A stretch of DNA of 64,000 nucleotides from Trichaptum fuscoviolaceum. Its lineage: Eukaryota > Basidiomycota > Agaricomycetes > Hymenochaetales > Trichaptaceae. The DNA lies in the NCBI GenBank assembly GCA_910574455.1, contig CAJSYZ010000006.1:791981-855980 (forward strand). The letters run 5' to 3'. The notes below the pieces were generated by a model that ran no database searches, had not been told where the DNA came from, and saw nothing but the letters and a program-made list of their open reading frames with translations. The position numbers and the translations under genes were made by a program. Positions 23,367 to 35,377 of the stretch are shown piece by piece; position 1 is the stretch's first letter, and each line of letters starts with the position of its first letter.

Positions 23367-24020
23367 AAGAGTTTCAACTCCATGGCTCGAAAAAACACAC
23401 CCGATGGACTTTGACACTCCTTTACGCACATACATACATTCGTCGTAATCTTGGACTTTGCAAATGTTGGACTCTTGGACTACGTGTATGTTATAATAAG
23501 TAAGATATTGTACCAGATTACGTGAGTCTCCGATCATTAATCGTGTGGGATCGTTATTGAAGAATCAGATAAACTTACGTAGACTTCTCGCTGCATGTTA
23601 CGCATAGCCATGTATATCGTATGTTGTGTCCCTACAATTATGGGCAAGCATTGTAATGACCCGTCCAGCAACAGCACTCCTTTTGAGAAGACACGACGAG
23701 CGCATAAGCCCGTAGTATTCGACTTACTGCAGAGGTGTCATGTAAATACGAGACGTGCGGATTATATTCGGCATATAAATCAGGATGCTCATCCATGTAT
23801 GCATGGTTTTACTACTATCCAATTCACCTTGGCGATCATCATTTTCCATGATCACTTTCCCTCATCACGACAACTATAGAGGAAAATATCTAGGGTTTAC
23901 TTCTCTCTCACCAAAGAAAGTAAGTGTTAGACGAAGTCGGATTCGAACTGCGGCAACTAATGTTCTCGACAGTTATTACTATAGCCTTTTGTACAACAAC
24001 ACAATCAGTCATCGTGCAAT
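23367..24020. other. Gene-free stretch with a tRNA-like T-arm remnant
   Basis: No gene is supported. Near 23935-23960 the minus strand reads GCAGTTCGAATCCGACTTCG, which looks like a B box and T-arm, but no matching D-arm or acceptor stem could be drawn. Confidence 0.35.
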
Positions 24021-24920
24021 AACCCCAGGAGCTTAGGTTTAAACCAAAGACAGGAAATCCTGTCAAATGGTAGTAATTTTGGTAGGTACTAACCCTGGTA
24101 GAAATTAGTTCAGTAGTAAGTTTAGTAGGTATTAATTATCGGTAGCAATTGTTTCCTGTCAAATGGTCATAAATTTGGTAGGTACTAACCCTGGTAGAAA
24201 TTAGTTCAGTAGCAAGTTTAGTAGGTATTAATTATTGGTAGCAATTGTTTCGTGCAGATTGGAAGGAATTATTGTAGGTAGTAATAACTTGAAATAGAAA
24301 CGAACAAAATTAAACTTACAAACACAAGGACGACTCGAACCCTCAATGCTCAAACTTCCATAATAAGAAATACCTAAAGTTCCATAACAAGACTCTAGCA
24401 GCAGTACAACTCATCCATAGGCTCATAGAGGTTTTGCTTAATTTAGACACCATATACATCAAACAAACTTCATTGCCTACTTAATATTCACTAAGACAAA
24501 TATATTATCAGCTTTGTAGTGTGGTGGTATTGTAGTACGAAATTAGTAAATGTACTTGTGTTGAGTTGCTTGGATTATGTAATTTTATGGAACGAAGTTC
24601 AATTCTGCCTGTGGTTAAACAGGTTTGATTATTCTCCTTTTGTTATCATACGTAGTTTTCACTATAATTGTCCTGATATACGTTGCATCAGACGAAATGA
24701 GGTGCTTGAATAGTTAATTCCTACTAATTAGTTACTTTCAACCACAATAACTACCAAAAGTAGTTCTGACCAATAGTTAGAACCTACCGACAATTAGTTC
24801 CTACCAATATTTCTACCAAAGAAATAAAAATGGTTTCTACTGGAATTGATACCTACCAAAATTACTACCATTTGACAGGAATTCCTGTCTTTGGTTTAAA
24901 CCAAACCCCTGGGGTTCCTG
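24021..24920. mobile_element. Non-autonomous DNA transposon (MITE-like, ~0.9 kb) with ~55-75 bp terminal inverted repeats
   Basis: The left end (AACCCCAGG..GGTTTAAACCAAAGACAGGAA, from 24021) is matched by the reverse complement of the right end (about 24855-24916) over more than 50 bp with few differences. Inside, an 85 bp unit (TCAAATGGT.. GTAGGTACTAACCCTGG..) is repeated in tandem at about 24063 and 24168, and AT-rich CTACCAA/TTGGTAG motifs recur in inverse orientation towards the right end. Flanks CATCGTGCAAT (left) and CATCGTGAAT (right) could be a 9-11 bp target duplication with one indel, the size used by Mutator-like elements. No transposase is present. Confidence 0.7.
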
Positions 24921-24924
24921 CATC

Positions 24925-27830
24925 GTGAATACCCAGGACGAGAATTATCGGAAGGCTAACATGGGCTATGAACCGACGCACGTCGAAGTCTTCGAGCAAA
25001 TTGCAGACAGATGAGAAAACTACCAGTAATGAAGAAAGTCAATATACATGGTGAACTAGTTGAAATGAAGGTAAGGATTAAAGTTCATCAAACACAGCTT
25101 GTGAACAGTTATTTTAGCACCGGTCACTCGAGTCCGTTTGCTGAGACTATTTAAGTGGAGAACTTGAATGCAAGGACACAAGAACGACAATTTACTAACC
25201 CGACAACCAGCCTGAGTCACTTGATAAAGTGCGATGACTTTATACAGGAGAATTGAGTGCGAGATTCGAGAAATCGCCTAGTATGAACTCAGCCATCCCG
25301 AATTGGCTTATCTTTTTAGACCGCCCCGCTTCCTTCACATAGAGAACGAATCAAGCACTTCCATCCTCGGCATGATCTTTCAAGGTTGATCCGTTTAGTA
25401 CGGCTAGTGACTCAGTGACACCACTGCCTATATACAAAGATCATTTATGCCGAACTCACCGCCGAAGTTTGATCTACTTCGGTCATGATGGCAGTGTACC
25501 ACCTTGATTGTTGGTTTGGAGCCATGTAAGGCTCTCTCCCTTTCTCTCATTCTCCCACTATGAACGACATAATCTTGACTAGTCTGCGAGAGCTCGGGGG
25601 TCTGAGCACGACATTCGGACCCATCCTCGTGGTGTACTTGGCAGAATCCCGTGCTTCATTACAGGTGCGTACTCGTGTTACTGCATCTCTCTAATCCCTG
25701 ATCTCCCCCACAGATATGGAAGACTGCGCAGCTGGTTCCAGCTCCTCAACACAGCGCCTCACTTGTATCAAGCGACGAAGTGAAGAAGGCGAAGAGACAG
25801 TACTGGAAAGGACATGCATTGCAGCTCGTCGTGCTAATCTGTCTTATGGGCGCCTCCATGACGGGGTTCTTCGTGGCCGAGATCGACAAGACTAAGCGCG
25901 ATGATCCCCGATTCGTGCCGCTGTACCTCGCCTCGCTGTTCCTTCCCTTTCTCTACATAGTTGCGACTGTGAGTCTCCAAATGCTATATCTGTCAATCTT
26001 GCCTTACAACCTGTGGACAGTCCATCAGCTATATGTTCGGTCTCTACGAGAGGGTCGTGCTTCGTGGCGAGGACAATAGTATGTGATGACATCATGCTTG
26101 GGACGGAGAGCTTGATTTTAATTTTGTGATTTAGAGTTATTTGTGATGACTGAGAGAGCGAAGAAAAGCTGGAGCTATCGTAACGTCGCTCTCGTTTACG
26201 TGCTATCGGCTGTAATCGTCCTCGGCGCTATCGTGCTGCAGTCATCCGCGCTAGCATCGCTCCTCGTCGCGTCCATCGCGCAGGCTAGCACAGTCAGCGA
26301 GGTCCCGCGCAGCTTCACCGCCAAGGGATATACCATAACCGCTCTCGCTATGGTAAGTGGTACCGCTACGTATCCAGAGTAGTATTCACGTATTCCAGGG
26401 AGTGTATTTTGCGTACTTCGCGCCCATGATCATCGAGGGCAGTAGCATCTACAGCTCGCTGACCAAGGATGGTTTCCTCAAAGTCGATTGGTCCTCGCTT
26501 CCGATTGGTAGTGTTTTTCTGTCCACACCTCTGCAGTTCATCGCCGTCTGCTTCCGCTTCGACTATGCAGAATGCGCGCGTGCGGGAGATTCCGCTGCAC
26601 TCTCCGCCTTCAACACATCATCCAAGAAACCTTACTTCCTCTCGGCTCTGGTCGGGTGGATCTGTTCGGTAATCGCCATCGGTGTGCTGGGGGCACTCGG
26701 ATTCGAGACGTCGACGTACATCGTCCGCGGGCTGTGTGTCACCTTCGTCTCGCCCCTCTTCATGGTGGTAGCAGTGGCCTGTACGGCGGTCCTGCGTGGG
26801 GAGGGAAGGAGGATATGGCGATACCAGGAGGAATGGAGTTTTGTGGGCGACCGGACAGAGGAGCCGGACATTCTACTTGAGGCGGGGTCAGGAAAGGCGA
26901 TGGACGAGGGAAGTCCTATGCTTCTGTAGCTGTAGCTGAGGGCTCTGTTTCTCCCCTGCTAGCAATTTACTGACACTGAGACTGTAATATTTGTTATCTA
27001 TACCCGTGGTTATACTATCAATATGAAGTAAGTGCAACATTTGAGATTGATGTGTTTTTGAACACAGCCGAGTTTCGACTGCATCTTTCATGAAATAAAG
27101 CTCTTCCTTAAGTTGTATAATCCGAAGGACTCATGGATTTATTCTTGATAAACATTCATTTGAAGTTGAAGGGATGAGCCACAAATAATAAAAGCTTCTT
27201 GTATGCCATGACGTCACACTGTGTAAAGGACCGATGATCCGCTATAAAGCCTAAGCACTGGCATCGTATTATATACAATATGAATATTATATGGGTTAGC
27301 TTTCATACAGCTAGCTTGTCTTTTTGAATGCATATGTATATTCGAAAAGTAACGGTTTGAAGTGGAAGAAACCTCAATGGGATAGATCACTATGCATTTT
27401 TACAATTTAATAAATTATTACAGCTACCTGAACAAAGTGTATGCAGACTGTAGTGGTATAATAGATGAAGAAGTAGAAAAGAACATATACATTGAGGGTA
27501 CGAAGTACAGCAACTTCAAGTTGAGCGTCGATGGCCGCAGAGGATCGGGTGGCTGTGCGTGCAAACAGGGCGCAGATCGGCGCTAGAACCTGAGAAGGGG
27601 AGCCAATCAGCGGCGAGCACCATGGACTGAAGAAACGACCGAGAGTATATAAAGTCTGCACTTGCCTGTGCCACCGCCCATCTCTTCTTGCTTGACCCCC
27701 ATCTTCGAACGCACGCACCTCGCACTTCTTCAACTCTCTTTCATGAGTGTCCAGAGCGTGAGTAAGTAACATAACCCAGGGTCGCAAATAGGCACAAATA
27801 CGCTTACATTAGAAAAGTCACACATCTGTC
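24925..27830. repeat. Right arm of the inverted segmental duplication
   Basis: This is the reverse-orientation partner of 6363-9480. It starts a few bases after the MITE-like element ends and runs to a GTGACTTTTCTAATGTAAGCG equivalent near 27815. It includes a complete membrane-protein gene and the same TATATA-containing outer segment. Small insertions and deletions distinguish the arms. Confidence 0.85.
25560..26929 (+). CDS. Polytopic membrane protein, signal-peptide-peptidase-like but lacking catalytic motifs (copy 2)
   Basis: Five exons (25560-25664, 25714-25968, 26021-26078, 26135-26352, 26399-26929) have exactly the same lengths as copy 1 (105, 255, 58, 218, 531 nt) and again give 388 residues. 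Differences are substitutions only. The region equivalent to the protease core reads MIIEGSSIYSSL, then DWSSLPIGSVFLSTPLQ and CFRFDYA. The GxGD aspartate position is Ser and the YD aspartate is absent, as in copy 1. The C-terminus LLEAGSGKAMDEGSPMLL is preserved. Two intact reading frames in diverged arms suggest both copies remain under selection, though this has not been measured. Confidence 0.7.
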
Positions 27831-28228
27831 ACACAGGGATCGGCGTTTGGCGTCGCTTGTTGCAACGCCGAAAATGGTTCAAGAACTTCGAGTTAGAGTT
27901 GAGCGTCTCTTCTCTTCACCATCCCGCTCAGCTTGTCTCCAGATCTGTCGTCCTCTTCACTCACGTCAGTTATACCGACCAACTCGGAATACCACTCTCC
28001 TTTTCTTGCTTACTATTACAATTTCAATCACTGCTAATTATCATTCTAAAATCTTCACTAATTCTATCTTTTTTACATTTCACGTCTGCACCGTCTTCGC
28101 TATCTGTGGGTCCACCTCTTGCTTGTTCAAATACTGGTCTCTCTTTCGCTCCCCATCCTTCTTCACCTCCATCCTCACCTCATAATACCCACCGCAAAAT
28201 TACGACCCTCAGCCACCTTTAATCCAGT
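26930..28228. other. Outer part of the right arm and upstream region of the next gene
   Basis: To about 27830 this is the non-coding outer part of the inverted duplication, with a TATATAAAG-like box near 27645-27655 that also occurs in the left arm near 6535. From 27835 a short hairpin (CGGCGTT..AACGCCG) and a pyrimidine-rich leader-like stretch precede the ATG at 28229. Confidence 0.45.
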
Positions 28229-31200
28229 ATGCAACTTCGCATAACCGCTCCATACCCAGCTCCGTCCGTCCAGTTCGACACTGCCCTACCTACTCAACTC
28301 CCCGCTGCCGTTCCTCTTCCTCAAGCCTGGATTACTCAAATCAACACCCTTGCTCAACATGCTGCAATTTTGCCCAAACCTCCGAACACTCCAAAGATCG
28401 AACGCTCTTCGCTCGACTTCTCGCGTACACGCAGGGAGGACTTGTTCGTTGACGAGTACGACGAAGGCGAGCAACTTCCTCCGGAGTACACTGCCTCCGA
28501 CTCCGAAACCGAAGCAGACGACCTTCTACCTTACCCTGCAGCCGTGCACGCCCTCGACCGCGCTGCTTCATTGTCTTCCCTGCTGAAGGCTGTCGAGTTC
28601 GAGCTATACACCTCTCCGTCTCCTTCTCCCACCTCATCCGAGTTTGATTACGGCCTAGGCCGTGATGACCTTGGACGTGCGTTCGTGTACAACGCTTGCA
28701 CTGCGCGCATCTCTCTCGCCGACGACTCTTCCTCTTCGAACTCGTCTCCTCCAGGGTCTCCTTTGACACCACAGCCTTCTGCAGATCCCGTGCCAGCGCT
28801 CACGCTGTCTCTTCCCCGCGCATGTGCCCACGCGCTCGCTCGGGTCGTAGCCGATGTCGCGGAGAGCGGGAGGTGGGATGCTGAAGCACGCCGTAGACGC
28901 GAGCGCGAGAGGGAATTGGAACGTGAGAGGCAAGCTGCTGGAGACGATTTGCAGCAGCCACAACCCCGAGGTCGATCCAAACAGCGAGGTCGCGCACGCA
29001 CGCGCTCTGTATCCGAGGCACCTCGTACTGGCGTGCCCGTTCCTCCACTGGATGCGTTTGCGGACGAAAGCGGGAGGGGTGGCATGGTTAGTGCTGATGA
29101 TTATGAAAGCGACTCCGACTCGCTAAAGCGAAAAGGGAAGAAGACCTGGCACCGCCGTGCGCGATCCCTTTCTGTCGTTGGCATGGGTTTGGTTAATTTC
29201 TTCGGGTGAGTCGTTCGCTGTAGTTCTGCTACTTTCTTGCTCTTGTTACCTCCAACTGGACCTCCTGTGCGTGGATCACTCAGAGTTTCTTCGCTCTACT
29301 TTCGTCTCGAAACAGAGTTATTTCGCACCGCCTTCACATCAAGCTCAACTCACTTACTAACAATTTGCTAGCTCAATCGTGGAATCACTCTCGAGGCCGT
29401 CATCTCCTCCACCCTCTGTGGAAGCTCCTCCTGAAGAACCCTCTCCGACGAGACCACCGCTGATGCGCAGCAGTTCGCTTTCACAAAAAGGCTGCGAGGA
29501 GGATGCCGATCAGAAGAGTGCTCGAAGACAGAGACCAGCACATTTGGTCCACACTCGTGCCCGTTCGACGTCTGCCCTGCCGAATGCTGCTTCTCTGTTT
29601 CCCTCTGCTTTCTCGAACATAGTGTTTCCTTCGCGTACTCCCCCGCCTCAAGTCGACAATAGCACCTTCGATGAAGCTACTGTACACAATGAGAAGGAAG
29701 TCGACCCTCGCTCGCGTTCGCGCATCCTCAAACGGCAGGCTCGTGCGGGTTTACTCGACGCTTTCCGTCAGTATGTCGTTCCTGCCGTCAATAACGCGTT
29801 CGTAGGCTGGTTGGACTGTGTGTCCTCTGCGTCTGCATCACGTCATCTCTCAAAATTATCTGTACCTCTGCCTGACTTCGGATTCAAATCGGAGGAGATG
29901 GGGATGTTCGATGGGTTAGACAACCCGAACGCCAACACGTATACGAATAATGGACCTTGGCGTGAGGGCGGGTATGCTCTGTGGGTACTCGGCCTTGCTC
30001 TGCGAAAGGTCGTCCGTGAGTCGGGTGGTGTGCGGCAGGCCATCGAGTTCGAGCAGAGGCGCGTGTGGGAGTATCAAATGAGGGAGAGGAAACTGGAGCT
30101 CCAGCATAGACAGGCTCTGGAAATGCAGATTGGGTACGGCGTGACATGTGTTGGCGGAGGAAATATCCGGGGAGGTGTCATAAATGGGAAGGGCATGGGA
30201 GGGAAACGCATGTGTTCGAGTGAGTTGGAGGAGTGCCGTTTCGTCTCGGACTTAGAGAAGGGAGGCGCGGACGTGGACGCTGACGACGCGAGTACGAGTA
30301 CGGATACGGATGGCTCGTCTGTACATACACCACAGGAAATGTTTGGCGAGACTGGAGTTGATATTGACGTCGTAACTGAATTGGAGTTCGCCGTGGACGG
30401 GAGAAGACACAGGCGGCGGAAGGAGGCAGAAACCCTCCCGAACCCGCATGAATCGAACAACATCTCCCAGCAGTTCCCCATGTCCCCACTATCCCCCATT
30501 TCTCCCATACACCCACAGACACCCCTCCCAGCCCTCACTCAACGCCTTACATACCTTTCCTCTTTGCAGCGCTGTCTCACGTCCCTCGTCTCCTCCTCGT
30601 TCTCTGTCCTAACGCATGCTGCATCCGAGCGTACGGCCCAGCTCGCAGTGCTTGAGGTGCGTGCACGGAGGAGGGCATGGAGTGTCAGACGTTTGGGGGG
30701 ACGTGCAGAGGCGCGCTTAGCAGGGAGTCTGGGTCAGCCAGGCGCAGGGAGTGCGTTAAGGGAAGGTTGGGGTGCCTGTGAAGGAGAGGATACGGAGACG
30801 ACGACGGCTGTGGTGAAGACGAAGAAGGGAAAGAAGAAGGGAAAGAAAGGTCGTAGGAAGGAGGTGGAGAAGATGGAGTGTATTAGTGAGGACGAGGAAG
30901 ATGACTTTGAATTTGAGTTAGAGCTTGAGCTTGTCACTCCGCCGTCTTCCCCTTCATGCTCGTCGTCGCACAATCGCACACAGTCATTCGACGGTCCTCG
31001 GGACGTCTCGCCCCCGCTCTCGCCGAATCAGCAGCTGGAGCTCATCCCGTTCCCGACGACGCCTGAGCCGGAGGTCCTAAATGATTTTGAGGATGAAACG
31101 ACTCTGATCAAAGGAGAAGGGGAAGATTTTTGTTCCACGGGCCCGCAGGACCCGCTGCCGCTCTTTGGCGGTCCCGTCGAATCTGAACCTGAGCTCGGAT

Positions 31201-31958
31201 TTGGGTCGGGAGCCCGGAAAGGGGTAGAGTGTGAGTTTGACGAGTGCCATGGGAGTGGGTCGGGGTGTGGTGGGTGTGATGCTTTCAACCAGGACAACTC
31301 GGAGCAAGAGGCAGATGCGGGGTGTGGGTTCCTCCCCATCGCGCGAGCGCGTCAGACTCAGACTCAGCGATACCATAATGGGCTGTCAGCGAGAAGTAGG
31401 CGGAGAGAGGTTGACCCGCTGGATGTGGATATTGAGGCGCAGGCGGGCTTTGAATGGCCGTATGCGTATTCGACTGCGACTGCGACTGCTCAGGGACCTG
31501 GTGCTCTGGGACAGGATGGAGGGGGAGGTGTAGGATATGGAGACGGAGCTTACGCGTATGGACGTGGTGTAGGACGAGGACATGGGGCTGGGATGTATGA
31601 CCCCCCTACTTGCTTTTCTGCGAGCTCGACTCCTCCGATCCTGACGTATCCGATGTCAATGACTTCGTTGCTCTCTCCGTCCTCTCCCTCTTCTTCTTTG
31701 TCGACAAAGCCGCTGAGCTCCGTCTCTGCCCCGAGTACGATTTCCGCGTCAGGCCCGTTCTCTGGTTCAAGCCCTCTCTCTACTCCGAGCTTCACCTCGA
31801 TTTCCGCCCCGAGCTCGGTCTCGGCATCGACAGGTGAGGAATTCACACTCGCGCTGGACGTACCGTTCTACGCTGCACAGCTTGTGCGGCGGACGACGCG
31901 CGGGAGGGGCCATCGACGGGCGGTGACGCTTGCATCGTTTGTCCCTCCTTCGAATTAA
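28229..31958 (+). CDS. Large low-complexity protein, 1187 residues, function unknown
   Basis: Two exons (28229-29205 and 29372-31958) join in frame. The N-terminus MQLRITAPYPAPSVQF is followed by acidic and Ser/Pro-rich blocks and a basic RRRRERERELERERQ stretch with RGRSKQRGRARTRS. The most ordered part lies at about residues 440-590 (GLLDAFRQYVVPAVNNAFVG; ALWVLGLALRKVVRESGG; FEQRRVWEYQMRERKLELQ), which looks helical and partly coiled-coil. A basic, Lys-rich segment (KKGKKKGKKGRRKEVEK) follows, then acidic/Ser-rich sequence and a Gly/Tyr-rich patch (GGGVGYGDGAYAYGRGVG). The C-terminus is Ser/Pro-rich and ends RRAVTLASFVPPSN. No named domain is recognised. The uninterrupted 2.6 kb exon strongly supports a real gene. 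Confidence 0.75.
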
Positions 31959-33945
31959 GCACCTGGCAACCACCTTCAAGCCACTTTTCACTGCTTACTT
32001 CCGAGTCTCCTCGCACTTTCTTGGGTATGTTGTAAGAACACGTACCTTGTTGTGGTTCTGGACTGATGTATTTCCTTTTCCCTTCTAGATCTACATGCAA
32101 TCTCGAGTACAGGCACTTTTCTTCGAATCACACTGCAACCGCTCTCTTACACAGCAATATCTACAATCCTCATCATGATGCAATTTTGGAACCAAGCAAT
32201 AATATTTAATGACGCTCATCTGCAATGCAATACATATCATATCATATCATACCCAGCCTTTTTCTTTGCGCTGTCGATTCCCTTTGTTAAGAAGCTCTTT
32301 TCTTCTTTCTCCTACATTCGCCCATACATACTCTCCGCAATATCGGTTCGGAATTGTCGCGTCGTTTTCCTTTATCTTTATCTCATGCTGTACATGGTTT
32401 TCTCTTCTTTCCTGCTCTTTTTCTTCCTCTTCCAATATGACTTGGACATAGGCACGGCATTGACTGGCTGATCACACAGACGGACAACATCAGGTCGGCG
32501 GCTTTAATACAGTACGACTCGGACCACCGTCGGTCGATCCTAATTTTGGCATCCTGACATCCTGGCAACTTTGACCCGCGTCGTCTTGGGCTCAACCTCG
32601 ACACAGACACCGACTCGACTCTTTTCCCTCATCATCATTCTCATCATACCGATCCCATTTCCAATAACGCATTCAGCTTCACGCTCTCGGCTTTTTCTTC
32701 TGTTAATCGATCCTCGCATATTCATAAGTGAAGTAAACTTGCACTTACTCTGCTCTTACCACTTGCCACTTCACCTGCTCCTCGCTTACTCACTTGTACT
32801 TTGCTTTGCTCTTTGCTTTCCCCGTGTCTCCCCTTCTTAGTCTTAGTGGTATAGACTTCTTACGTATCTTTTTCATCTGTCCCCGTCCCTCTCGTCTCGT
32901 ACGCGCCATCTGCTTTGCTTTGGAATATAATGATTGGTAGTTAGTTGAAACAGCTTTTTTTCAGAATTAGTTAGATCCAGATATAAAATCCAAATTTAAA
33001 ACCAGAAACAGGGCCAGAACTAGAGCCAGATGTTTTTTCTTTGCGTCTGCCTTGTCTCTGATCCCTCTTCTGTGGATCATGTTCTTGCCCCCTCATAAAT
33101 AGCAGCAAGAGATGTTGGAATTGAAATGAGCAATGAAGGGACAGGATCAGAAGGATAATACTAGTAGCAGGATACGGTGATGAGATAATGAGATGACGGG
33201 GTTCGAAGAGAATAGAAAGGATGAGTGAGCAGTATTATTTAAGAAAGTGCTAAACGAAATATATAACTCTATGGTTGTTTCTTACAAGATGTCCTGGATA
33301 AACGCGCTCTTCCTCCTTACTTATTGAGTTTAAGGTTTGACGCTGATCATTCCCGCCGCCGCCGCCGTCGGCAATTTCCGAGTCTGACGCGGCACGTCAC
33401 AGCGACCCCAGCGACACCACGGGTCTTCCATTCCACCTGATCCTTGCTCAACTTCTAACCGCCCTCAGACTCGTCTGGATGTTGCTCAACAACAAGAACG
33501 AAAACCGAAGACTGGAACATGAAACGCAATCCAGAAGCGACTAATGGTTTCAGATTTTCGAAGGGCCAGCGGGCGCTGGTTGTAGTGCACTGGAATCGGA
33601 CACAATTTATACGAACGAAAGGTCAAACAGCACTGCATGAGAAAAAGGCTCATTCGACAACTGAGTAGCATAGGACGGCACCGTACGATTCTGTCGCTGT
33701 ACTGCGCGTGAACATGCCGGGCTGCTAGGAAACCCCAATGTTGAGTATATATGTTCTTCCACTCCCAAGCTCGAAGTGGGACTAGATGGCCGTGGCCCCG
33801 TTAGGACAGAGAACACTATTGTTGGCTCTTTCTCATTCTAATGGTAAGCAGTGCATCAAACATAATCATTCATACTCAAGTTATTAATATACTGCAATGC
33901 CAGCGGCGCCCTTTGTGCCCCTCTTTCCTTGACGCTCTCATCATC
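31959..33945. other. Long gene-free stretch
   Basis: Pyrimidine-rich sequence to about 32900, then a short run of related CAGA-rich phrases (32990-33030) and a GCC trinucleotide run near 33357. Open frames here are short and compositionally biased. I see no supported gene, RNA or defined transposon. Confidence 0.4.
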
Positions 33946-35377
33946 ATGACCGACATTCTGCACAAGGTCGGAGATGTGAGCATCATACTTGCTCCGATTC
34001 TCGCAGTATACCTGTTACAATCCGAATTCACACTGCAGGTACGTTCTGTTTTATTCCTAGTGCTGCTCGAACTTAACTTGAATTTTCGTTTCACACAACT
34101 TCAGGTATGGAAAGCTGCTCGGTACTTATCTCCTCCATTGGATACTCACATTGCTGCACCGGGTGCGACTGGTGATGAAGCGAAGAAAGCGAAGGGTCAG
34201 TACCGTTTTGAGCTCGTGTGTCGGAATATCGCCCTGTCGTATTTGCTCTGCACGGGAATTGCTGGATACGTCATGGTTGTGGTAGACTCGGACAAGAAAA
34301 AACGGAACGACCCCCACTTTGTCAACCAGTACCTTGCCTCGCTACTCTTCCCTTTCTCGTATACGGTTTGCAATGTAAGTCCGCTCCTTAATCATGTGTC
34401 CCTACCAGTAGCTTATGGTGGCGTCAATCTCTCAGTCTACCAGCATTATATTGGGTCGATACAAAAGGTTTCTGTTTCGTCACGAGGATCAAAGTACGTT
34501 AACATCCTCGTGACTCTTGTTGATTGAAACTCACATTGACTACATGTTCAGGGTTGTTCGTGATAACAAAGCGATCTGAGAATTGGAGTTATTTCAACGA
34601 TCTCCTCATCTACGTTCTTCAGGCTTTCATGGTGTCTGGGGCTATCTTTTTGCCGTCAAAACTCCTTGCATCATTTCTTGGAGCTTCAATCGTGCATATC
34701 CTCCCGGTCAGCTTACCGCGCAGATTCTCACCCAAGGAACATGTTCTGTCCTCAATAGGCTTAGTACGCCAGCTATTTCCTCCATCATGATAGTAAACGA
34801 AAACTAAGCTCTTATATTCCAGGCATACTGTCCCGTGCTCCTTTTCCTTCCCACACTTTTCGGGGAGGTCAACCACGTCCACAGAATATTGTCCACGGAT
34901 ATTATTCGGTTTGATATTGATTGGCCATCTCTGATATTGGGAAGCGTATTGCATGCCGGACCTTTGCAGTTCATCTCATCTTACTGGCGTCTTGACTTTG
35001 CCGAACTGAGTATCGACGCTCCGCCTACGGGATTCGCAAGAACGTCGGGAGGAATGATTGTTTCATCCGCCTTCTCCTGGCCGTGGACGCGCAGCTCACC
35101 GTATTTCCTCTCTGCGCTGGCTGGATGGGTCTGCACGGTCCTGATCGTCGCCCAGAGATTGGAGGTGGTAACCTACGCGAATCTAGGGTTTTACGTCGCG
35201 TTCATCTCCCCCCTTCTCATGACGCTGGCGGTCGCGTGTACGGCACTTATTCGAGGCGAGGCACGGAAGGTTTGGAACTACGAAGAGAACTGGGGATTCA
35301 ATAACGATGTGACAAAGTCGGATACTGCCACTCTGGCTCTGCAAAACAAATATCGGGGGTTAATGACCGTTGAATGA
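33946..35377 (+). CDS. Polytopic membrane protein, signal-peptide-peptidase-like but lacking catalytic motifs (copy 3, diverged)
   Basis: Five exons (33946-34038, 34105-34374, 34436-34493, 34552-34763, 34823-35377) give 395 residues. Exon 3 is again exactly 58 nt and the intron phases match copies 1 and 2. The start is MTDILHKVGDVSII. The core reads FDIDWPSLILGSVLHAGPLQ, then WRLDFAE, SSPYFLSALAGWVC and SPLLMTLAVACTALIRGEAR followed by KVWNYEENWGF. The GxGD position reads ILGS with no Asp, and no YD or QPAL motif is present. The C-terminal ALIRGE..W.YEE resembles the end of signal peptide peptidases more clearly than in copies 1 and 2. Confidence 0.7.

Noticed and set aside
23935..23965. B-box/T-arm-like GTTCGAATCC on the minus strand
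   Set aside because: Only the 3' half of a tRNA could be seen; kept as a remnant note, not called as a gene.
24311..24345. GACTCGAACCCT (B-box-like on minus) inside the MITE-like element
   Set aside because: No A box at the right distance and no cloverleaf; probably chance or an old remnant.
30074..31846. Several minus-strand frames across the large exon
   Set aside because: Low-complexity shadows of the 859-residue plus-strand frame, which continues the upstream exon in frame.
32160..32840. Hydrophobic plus-strand frames (Phe/Leu/Ser-rich)
   Set aside because: Composition reflects pyrimidine-rich non-coding DNA; no splice partners or conserved motif.
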